A stretch of DNA of 5,044 bases, taken from contig JAFUQY010000110.1 in the NCBI GenBank assembly GCA_017472105.1, positions 1-5,044 of the forward strand, given 5' to 3'. A program made the position numbers and the translations under genes. Under the pieces are notes generated by a model, which saw only the letters and a list, made by a program, of their open reading frames with translations, made no database searches and was not told the DNA's origin. Source of the DNA: Clostridia bacterium (GTDB lineage: Bacteria; Bacillota_A; Clostridia; Oscillospirales; CAG-272). Shown here piece by piece: positions 1-5,044 of this stretch. Position 1 is the first letter of the stretch. The number at the start of each line of letters is the position of its first letter.

Positions 1-162
1 AATTTTTACGGAGCCGCCGTGGTCGGAAACTGCCTGTATTTCAGTGAGTACCGGCTTGCGACCGAAGTGGTCGGCGGTACAGAATACATGACCACAACGG
101 ACGTCAATAAAATCCGCATGGGACTGGATGACGGGACCTTCACGAGAATTGCATTTGAATAA
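1..162 (+). CDS. C-terminal end of a secreted/lipoprotein-like protein, paralogue of the next gene (5' end outside window)
   Basis: Frame 1 is open from the window edge to the TAA at 160-162, giving 53 residues. The function is not known. The tail matches the end of the lipoprotein encoded at 184-1461: NKIRMGLDDGTFTRIAFE here against QKIRVGLKDGSFTRIKFE there, 13 of 18 residues identical. The preceding stretch also aligns in character, with VVGNCLYFSE here against VIGDYLYFDE there. The two genes are therefore tandem paralogues, separated by 21 nt and in the same direction. By analogy with its neighbour this is probably the last blade-like beta segment of an extracytoplasmic beta-rich lipoprotein, but the signal peptide and most of the protein lie outside the window. 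The reading frame is well supported by the homology. The cellular location is inferred from the paralogue only. Confidence 0.85.
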   Translation, partial: NFYGAAVVGNCLYFSEYRLATEVVGGTEYMTTTDVNKIRMGLDDGTFTRIAFE

Positions 163-183
163 ATCATCGCAGGGGAAAACATC

Positions 184-1461
184 ATGAAAAAACTGACCGC
201 AGTTCTGCTCGCACTGGCGCTTGTGTCGTGCATGAAATCACCCGACGGAGCCGATGGGAATCCTGACGGCGGGCACGGGGCCAAAACCGAAGCTGTCTAC
301 GTTCCGCCGGAGGAAGGCACCGCCGTTGACGGGATTTTCGCGGAGGACTACCTGTTCAGCGACGGGAAATTCTATTTTCAGCTCAAGCATCCCAAAGACG
401 GTGGCGGCGGCGTCAGTATGCTCGCGTATTCCGATCTTCAGACGGGAGTCAGCGGCATCGTCTGTGAGGATCCCCTGTGCACCCACGGCGAGGACGAGTG
501 CAGATATGCGGATATGGACGACTACTGCTTCACGGATGAGCCCGGGGTGTACTACGGCTACCGGTTCGGCTCTCCCGCGTCCACGATCTGGCTGGTTGAT
601 CTGAACACCGACACCGTGAAGCTCGCGCATACGATGGATTCGGTTTTCGGTGAAATGATCGGATACAGCGGCGGAAAACTGTATTTCTACGACCAATTTG
701 AGGATATGACGGACGAAAAGAAAACCATCACCGAAATCCGCATCTCCTGCCTCGATCACGAAACGCAGACGGTGACGGAGATCGGATATGTCCCCGAAGA
801 AGTGATGCAGCATAGCCCGTTACTGCGATTCATGCGGAACGGTGAAATCTACTATTCGTTCAGTGGCAGCAGCTCGATTTACCGCGCGGACCCGGAATTT
901 CAGAATATCTCGGCAGTGTTTGAGCTGGAACAGGGAACCCACCAGTGGTACATCGACGACAACACGGATGCGATTTACTACCTCGTCAGCGATCAGGACA
1001 GTCCGACCGGCGCGGTTTACATCTATAAGAATGGCACGTCAGCGAAGGTGGAGCTGCCGCACGAGGGCATCTGCTCGTTCTCCATCAACGGAGAAAAAAT
1101 TTACTACACCGTTTTTGACCCGGTCTACTACGGCATCAGCAGTGCGGCGTATTATTTTGACCGGGATCCCGATGAATGTAAAACCTACGACTACACCGGC
1201 GGGAAGGTGTACGCGGTTTCGCGGGAGAATCCGTCCGGGGAAGCCGAGCTGGTGTATGCATCCAGGGGATTTGACCTCGACCGCCTGCCGGATCTGGACG
1301 AATTCATTGTGATCGGAGATTATCTCTACTTTGACGAGGTCGAACTTCGGCGCGATATTCTCGACGGCGTGGAGTATCTGACGATCTCGCATGCTTCCGA
1401 TGTACAGAAAATCCGCGTCGGACTCAAGGACGGATCGTTTACGCGGATCAAGTTTGAGTGA
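184..1461 (+). CDS. Putative surface lipoprotein, beta-propeller-like, with C-x4-C-x-H-x4-C motif
   Basis: This 425-residue protein starts with a lipoprotein signal: MKK, a hydrophobic core at about residues 4-14, then the lipobox L13-V14-S15-C16. After lipidation it should be anchored outside the cytoplasmic membrane. Residues 17-45 are a Gly/Asp/Pro-rich linker. The rest is beta-rich, with recurring short strands after a turn, such as GGKLYFYD (163-170), NGEIYYSF (219-226), NGEKIYYTV (302-310), GGKVYAVS (339-346) and GDYLYFDE (378-385). This resembles the blades of DUF5050/TolB-like beta-propellers. A motif CEDPLCTHGEDEC spans residues 94-106, with a further Cys at 115; it could form disulfides or bind metal. 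ATG 184 is chosen because AGGGG at 171-175 lies 8 nt upstream and the signal peptide begins there. It sits between a paralogue (1-162) and an ABC-2 permease gene 8 nt downstream, so it is probably an accessory or sensor component of that transporter. That role is inference. No specific family name is certain. Confidence 0.85.
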   Translation: MKKLTAVLLALALVSCMKSPDGADGNPDGGHGAKTEAVYVPPEEGTAVDGIFAEDYLFSDGKFYFQLKHPKDGGGGVSMLAYSDLQTGVSGIVCEDPLCTHGEDECRYADMDDYCFTDEPGVYYGYRFGSPASTIWLVDLNTDTVKLAHTMDSVFGEMIGYSGGKLYFYDQFEDMTDEKKTITEIRISCLDHETQTVTEIGYVPEEVMQHSPLLRFMRNGEIYYSFSGSSSIYRADPEFQNISAVFELEQGTHQWYIDDNTDAIYYLVSDQDSPTGAVYIYKNGTSAKVELPHEGICSFSINGEKIYYTVFDPVYYGISSAAYYFDRDPDECKTYDYTGGKVYAVSRENPSGEAELVYASRGFDLDRLPDLDEFIVIGDYLYFDEVELRRDILDGVEYLTISHASDVQKIRVGLKDGSFTRIKFE

Positions 1462-1465
1462 GGAG
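1460..1465 (+). promoter_or_regulatory. Ribosome binding site deciding the permease start
   Basis: GAGGAG lies 4 nt before ATG 1470 and overlaps the TGA stop (1459-1461) of the lipoprotein gene. An in-frame GTG at 1458 would extend the permease by four residues, but it has no purine-rich site upstream and would place this one inside the coding region. The arrangement suggests translational coupling between lipoprotein and permease. Confidence 0.7.
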
Positions 1466-1469
1466 CCTT

Positions 1470-3773
1470 ATGAAACTACTGAAATACGAACTGACCAAAC
1501 ACCTGACCCCGTTCACGGTGATTTTTACCTCTGTGATGCTCGTGCTCAGCCTCGGCGTGGTGTTCCTGCAATATGCCGGTGACGGTTCTGCGGATGCGGT
1601 GATGATCCGGGATGCGCAGGACGATGTACTTTCGGATTATGTGAATGACCGTGAAACATACGACGCCGATTACGCCGAATACGAAAAGCGGTACGCGGCG
1701 TTTGAAGAAGCGGTCAGCATCCGCCGGATGAGCGATGAATGGTACACGATACGTTTGCAGAGCGAGAAAATCGACCTTGACACCTACGACGATCAGAAGC
1801 TGTACCGCGATGTGAAGGAAATCATTGCGCGGACGGAAGGATACGGCGACACGCTCCGCAAGGTGATCCGGCAGGCATATGCCAAAATCGAGGAAATCGG
1901 GATTCTGCCCGGGAACTACGTCTACGATTATCAGGCGGCGCTGATTACGCACTACGCACCTCTGACGGAGCTGGAAATTCCTGTCGAAGCCGTCCGCGGT
2001 TGGGAGGAATTCTTCACGCTCGAGACCCCGGTGATCTTCCTTGCCGTGACCATCCTCGGCGTGCTCGTCAGCATTTTCATCACGGAGAAGCGGAACCGCA
2101 CCCTGAGCGTCCTGCGCATCTGCAAAAACGGCGGGTGGCAGCTCGTTCTCGCAAAGCTCCTGTGCACTGCGGTTTTCTCAGCCGTTCTGACGCTGGCATT
2201 CACGCTGACGCCGCTGATCGTTCTGCATTTCACAACCGGGCTGAGTGATCCGGCGGTTCCGGTGCAGGCTCTGCCGTCGTTCCCGCTGTGTCCGTATCCA
2301 ATCACGATCGCGCAGTATCTTGCACTTTTTGTGCTCATCCGGCTGGCGGTGTTCTTCGTGCTGTCCCTTGCCGCCGCAGTCCTCGGTCAGCTCATCGGCA
2401 GTGAGGTCGGAGTGCTCGCCGGGATGTCGGTGTTCCTCGTGTTGAGCTATCTGCTTTCCCGCGTGGATTATTACTCGCCGTTCTTCCCGCTGAGGCAGTT
2501 CAATTTCTTCGATTCCGCCTTCGTGACGCTGTTTTTTGACCGATACCGTGCCGTGAACCTTGCCGGACAGCATGTCGGACTGATTCTCACCGCGGGCGTG
2601 CTCCTGTTCGTCATCGCGGCAGTCCTCGTCGTTCTATCGTTCCTCGTGAAGCTCCGGAGCAGTCAGAGTTTCCGGCGCAGCATCCGGCAGAAAGCATCCG
2701 CAAAACCCGTGCGCAGGCAGAAAATGGCAGAATCCATGTCCCTGTCCGTGCTCCGGTATGAGTTTGACAAGTACATCCTGCATCCGCGTGCGGCGATCAT
2801 TCTCGTGCTGGCACTGGCGGTGAAAATCGTGCTCTCGTCGATGACCTTTACGCCGGACGGCTCGGTGTATGAGGAAATCTACCGCGGATACATCACGGAG
2901 CTTGCCGGGGAAGTCTCGCCGGAAAAGGATGCGTACATCAGTGAGGAGGAGGCATACATCCGTGCGAGCACCGCTGACTACGAGGACGCGTACGATCGAT
3001 ACAAGGCAGGCGGGATCACCTACGACGAATACCGCGTCATCACGGAGAAAAAGAACTACGCTGAGCTTGTGGAGCGTCCGTTTGAGCAGCTCAGACAGCG
3101 CCAGTCGTACCTGAAATCGGTCGATGACGGGACGTTTGACGGGATCAGCTACGTTTACGAAGCGGGTGTGATGCGGCTCCTGCGCTCCGGGATGGACATT
3201 CCGCTGATTCTTCTGGCGATGCTTCTGTACGCAGATCTGTTCGCGCGGGAGTACCGATCGGGGTTCATCATGATCCAGAGCCTGACCCGATACGGCGGAC
3301 GGCGGACATTGGCGGCAAAATACATCCTCGCGGTCAGCGTCATGACGGTGCTGTACCTTCTCTTCACGGCGGCGGACGTCTTCTTCCTCATCCGGTACTA
3401 CGGCACGGACTGCATGACGGCGGGCATCATGAGCATTCCCGATCTCGCCTCGCTCCGGTGGAATCTCTCCGTATGGGAGTACATTCTCCTGTACAAGCTG
3501 GTGAGCTGGTTCGGATTTGTCCTGCTGGCGACCGGGATCGCATCCGTGTCCCTGCTGACGAAAAACATCCTCACAGCCGCTGTCGTCACGCTCGGTGCAG
3601 TGTTCATTCCCGCGTTCCTCGCCGTCTTCGGAATTGATGTACTCGCGCCGGTCAACCTCACCGCGGTGCTCAATCCGACGATCGTGACGGACAGCATCCT
3701 CCAGCTCATACTCTACACAGCCGTCGGCGCACTTCTCGCATTCCTCGGGAGCCGGAAGTGGAAGCTCGACTGA
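1470..3773 (+). CDS. Large ABC-2 type transporter permease, two permease halves fused
   Basis: This 767-residue integral membrane protein has about twelve predicted membrane segments in two similar sets of six. The first set lies near residues 13-35, 186-205, 229-256, 279-305, 308-331 and 369-393; the second near 438-457, 575-593, 616-642, 668-693, 697-722 and 743-760. Each half opens with a cytoplasmic [KR]YE[LF]-x-K motif (5-10 and 429-434). Each then has one membrane helix, a large charged Tyr/Glu/Asp-rich extracytoplasmic loop (about 36-185 and 458-574), and after the second helix an E-x14-GG-x6-K segment (206-229 and 594-617). The last is typical of the ATPase-coupling helix region of ABC-2 permeases. 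A basic linker at about 394-422 joins the halves. One chain could therefore supply both membrane domains of an exporter. Ordinary ABC-2 permeases are about half this length. No ATPase gene is present in the window, so its partner must be encoded elsewhere, perhaps upstream. The substrate is unknown. The GTG at 1458 is a less likely start. Confidence 0.85.
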   Translation: MKLLKYELTKHLTPFTVIFTSVMLVLSLGVVFLQYAGDGSADAVMIRDAQDDVLSDYVNDRETYDADYAEYEKRYAAFEEAVSIRRMSDEWYTIRLQSEKIDLDTYDDQKLYRDVKEIIARTEGYGDTLRKVIRQAYAKIEEIGILPGNYVYDYQAALITHYAPLTELEIPVEAVRGWEEFFTLETPVIFLAVTILGVLVSIFITEKRNRTLSVLRICKNGGWQLVLAKLLCTAVFSAVLTLAFTLTPLIVLHFTTGLSDPAVPVQALPSFPLCPYPITIAQYLALFVLIRLAVFFVLSLAAAVLGQLIGSEVGVLAGMSVFLVLSYLLSRVDYYSPFFPLRQFNFFDSAFVTLFFDRYRAVNLAGQHVGLILTAGVLLFVIAAVLVVLSFLVKLRSSQSFRRSIRQKASAKPVRRQKMAESMSLSVLRYEFDKYILHPRAAIILVLALAVKIVLSSMTFTPDGSVYEEIYRGYITELAGEVSPEKDAYISEEEAYIRASTADYEDAYDRYKAGGITYDEYRVITEKKNYAELVERPFEQLRQRQSYLKSVDDGTFDGISYVYEAGVMRLLRSGMDIPLILLAMLLYADLFAREYRSGFIMIQSLTRYGGRRTLAAKYILAVSVMTVLYLLFTAADVFFLIRYYGTDCMTAGIMSIPDLASLRWNLSVWEYILLYKLVSWFGFVLLATGIASVSLLTKNILTAAVVTLGAVFIPAFLAVFGIDVLAPVNLTAVLNPTIVTDSILQLILYTAVGALLAFLGSRKWKLD

Positions 3774-3787
3774 ATCACGACAAACAG

Positions 3788-3830
3788 AAAACGCACGACT
3801 CTGAGCCAAAATCGTGCGTTTTTATGTTTT
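3788..3830. terminator. Bidirectional intrinsic terminator between convergent genes
   Basis: ACGCACGA (3791-3798) pairs perfectly with TCGTGCGT (3812-3819) around a 13-nt loop. The stem can be extended by A-T pairs between 3788-3790 and 3820-3822. On the plus strand the stem runs into TTTTT (3819-3823), then ATG and TTTT (3827-3830). On the minus strand it runs into TTTTCTGTTTG. It begins 15 nt after the permease stop and lies 7 nt beyond the minus-strand gene's stop, so it can end both transcripts. Confidence 0.88.
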
Positions 3831-3836
3831 ACGGGA

Positions 3837-5000
3837 TTACCTGCCGCGGTAGGACAGCTCAAGCACCTCCGAGGAGACGGCAAGCGGATCGTCCGTCAGA
3901 AGGCACATCATCAGGAACGATTCGTAGGGATTCGCCGGATAGAGCTGGTTCATTCCGCAGAGCGCGAGCATTGTATTGGCATCGTCCGCAAACCGGAAAT
4001 ACCGCCGTTTCGGGAGGAGCTGATCCTTCTGGGTATGCAGGAAGAAGCTCAGCGTGATCAGATCAAACCGGTCGGGTTCCAGCTTGCCGGTGAGGACGTC
4101 ATGGATGTGCTGCCGGCAGAGGCGTTTGTCGTGGAACAGCTCGCCCAGCGTGGAATTCCTGCTGGGAACGAGATTGCCGTACCGGTCGGTGGGAATGGCG
4201 GGATAGAGGATGTGCTCGATGTCGGATTCGGTGATGCTCTCCGACGTCCGGGGATATCCGAGAATGGCGGCTGCGGCGTCCTTTGCTTCGCTGTACAGGG
4301 CATGGAAGCATTTGCGCGCTGTCACGTGGCTGACGACCTCGTTGTCCGGCGTCTTCAGTCCGGCAAGGTACTGCATCAGGGACGGCTCGTCGGTGATTTC
4401 GCTCACTTTCCGCTTGAATCCGGCGGTTTCTTCGGAGGACAGATCAAACGCGGCATCCGACGGCGGCAAGGCGAGATACGCGCTCCACAGTCTGCGGAAG
4501 GCGGCGAAATTGAGTCCGTACCGGTAGCAGTAGCCGCAGAGCACCTCGAACGGATCCTTGGCGTACAGCTCCGGCTCGAGCAGTGCTTTCTGCAGAAATT
4601 CGTTGACGTCTTCCAGAGACATACGCAGACCGAATCCGAGCAGGAGAACCACACTGCGCCGCACGGTATGCTGGGTCAGCCAGTTTTTCGTCAGCGCGCT
4701 GAGCTTTGCCGTGGTCGGGAAAAAGGACGGCGGCACATCGTTTTCCGCAAAGGAATCGCGCAGGATGGCACGGTATTCTTCAAACTCCACCTCACACAAG
4801 CCGCCCGACAGCCCCGCCTTACGGTAAATGTACCGCTTGAGGTAGTCCGAGAACGGGATCGACTGCATGTGATTTTTCAGCTGGCTGTAAATCAGTTCCG
4901 CCGGATTTTCCGCGTTTTCGGTGAGCAGATCCTCGGTTTCATACAGGATTTCCGATGCACAGGAGGTGAATTCCAGCAGGTCGTTTTCCGGTGTTATCAT
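3837..5000 (-). CDS. Uncharacterised helical protein with two LY-x2-[DN]-P-[FY]-E modules
   Basis: This is a 387-residue protein of unknown function. It has no signal peptide and no convincing membrane helix, so it is probably cytoplasmic. It appears mostly helical. Two segments resemble each other. Residues 111-163 contain D131-x-N133-x-F-L and then LYAKDPFE (145-152); residues 311-368 contain D340-x-N342-x-M-L and then LYPANPYE (353-360). Each is preceded by a hydrophobic helix after an Arg (RRSVVLLLGFGL, RFDLITLSFFL). The stretch at 296-320 could form a helix-turn-helix-like unit, but this is only a pattern impression. No catalytic motif (Walker, kinase, nuclease or protease) is seen. The start is well supported: AAGGAG (5014-5009) lies 8 nt upstream, and the stop of the preceding minus-strand gene overlaps the ATG as ATGA. 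It is therefore a downstream member of an operon, possibly the last one given the terminator 7 nt after its stop. A regulatory or adaptor role is possible but unproven. Confidence 0.85.
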   Translation of the reverse strand: MITPENDLLEFTSCASEILYETEDLLTENAENPAELIYSQLKNHMQSIPFSDYLKRYIYRKAGLSGGLCEVEFEEYRAILRDSFAENDVPPSFFPTTAKLSALTKNWLTQHTVRRSVVLLLGFGLRMSLEDVNEFLQKALLEPELYAKDPFEVLCGYCYRYGLNFAAFRRLWSAYLALPPSDAAFDLSSEETAGFKRKVSEITDEPSLMQYLAGLKTPDNEVVSHVTARKCFHALYSEAKDAAAAILGYPRTSESITESDIEHILYPAIPTDRYGNLVPSRNSTLGELFHDKRLCRQHIHDVLTGKLEPDRFDLITLSFFLHTQKDQLLPKRRYFRFADDANTMLALCGMNQLYPANPYESFLMMCLLTDDPLAVSSEVLELSYRGR

Positions 5001-5044
5001 GTGTTGTTCTCCTTGTATTCGAAAATGATCTCCGCGTTGAGCAG
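4997..5044 (-). CDS. C-terminal end of an upstream minus-strand gene, overlapping the next start
   Basis: Reading leftward from the window edge, one minus-strand frame is open for 15 codons (LLNAEIIFEYKENNT) and stops at TGA 4999-4997. This stop overlaps the ATG at 5000-4998 as ATGA, a classic 4-nt overlap for translational coupling. The fragment is too short to identify the product. Support comes from the overlap geometry and from the absence of any other room for a promoter or leader before the downstream gene. A chance open frame of this length cannot be excluded. Confidence 0.6.
   Translation of the reverse strand: MLNAEIIFEYKENNT
5009..5014 (-). promoter_or_regulatory. Ribosome binding site of the 387-residue minus-strand protein
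   Basis: CTCCTT on the plus strand reads AAGGAG on the minus strand, 8 nt upstream of the ATG at 5000-4998. It lies inside the last codons of the preceding gene, consistent with coupled translation, and fixes the start of the 387-residue protein. Confidence 0.8.

Noticed and set aside
163..183. A promoter or terminator between the two lipoprotein genes
   Set aside because: Only 21 nt are available, filled by the ribosome binding site. There is no hairpin or -35/-10 pair, so the genes are best read as co-transcribed.
238..813. A 191-codon minus-strand open frame opposite the lipoprotein gene
   Set aside because: It lies wholly within the well-supported lipoprotein gene, has no operon partner and shows no recognisable domain. 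It is an antisense shadow.
1458..1469. GTG at 1458 as the permease start
   Set aside because: It gives only four extra residues (MRSL), has no ribosome binding site ahead of it, and would put the GAGGAG at 1460-1465 inside the gene. ATG 1470 directly yields the MKLLKYELTK start that matches the second half's internal motif.
2736..3773. Separate internal translation of the second permease half from Met423
   Set aside because: The frame is continuous through the linker, and no strong ribosome binding site precedes this ATG, so a fused protein is the simpler reading.
2634..3809. A 391-codon minus-strand open frame opposite the permease gene
   Set aside because: The translation is rich in Arg, Glu, His and Asp with no domain character, as expected from the antisense of a GC-rich membrane-protein gene. 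It would run through the terminator and has no convincing context, whereas the plus-strand frame has clear membrane helices and repeated motifs.
4210..4827. Plus-strand open frames (4210-4527, 4558-4827) within the minus-strand gene
   Set aside because: They have Ser/Arg-rich compositions typical of antisense frames, no ribosome binding sites, and they oppose a gene with a clear start, stop and operon context.

Overview
The window looks like part of a Gram-positive chromosome, most likely a class Clostridia (Oscillospirales-like) gut bacterium. This rests on strong purine-rich ribosome binding sites, tight gene packing, a moderately GC-rich composition, and protein types I associate with that group: a short-signal lipoprotein carrying a C-x-DPLC-x-H motif, and a very long ABC-2 type permease. 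The assignment is inference; there is no rRNA or marker gene to confirm it.

Positions 1-3773 hold a plus-strand operon cut at its left end. It contains the last 53 codons of a secreted or lipoprotein-like gene (1-162), a complete paralogue of that gene with a clear lipoprotein signal (184-1461), and a large membrane protein (1470-3773) that appears to be two ABC-2 permease halves fused in one chain. The gaps between these genes are 21 and 8 nt, so they are probably co-transcribed. The ATPase that such a permease needs is not in the window and may lie upstream. The likely picture is an ABC exporter or membrane-remodelling transporter accompanied by two related surface lipoproteins; the substrate cannot be read from the sequence.

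Positions 3774-3836 form a short convergent gap with a strong hairpin flanked by T-rich sequence on both strands, which can terminate both operons.

Positions 3837-5044 are on the minus strand. A complete 387-codon gene of unknown function (3837-5000) is preceded by the last 15 codons of another gene, whose stop overlaps its start as ATGA. The 387-residue protein is cytoplasmic and helical, and contains two segments sharing a D-x-N...LY-x2-[DN]-P-[FY]-E pattern, which suggests an internal duplication. I do not recognise a function for it.

No RNA genes, CRISPR arrays, mobile elements or attachment sites are visible. There is no gene-free stretch longer than about 60 bases. The points most worth a second look are the tandem lipoprotein paralogues next to the fused permease, and the unknown repeat-containing minus-strand protein.
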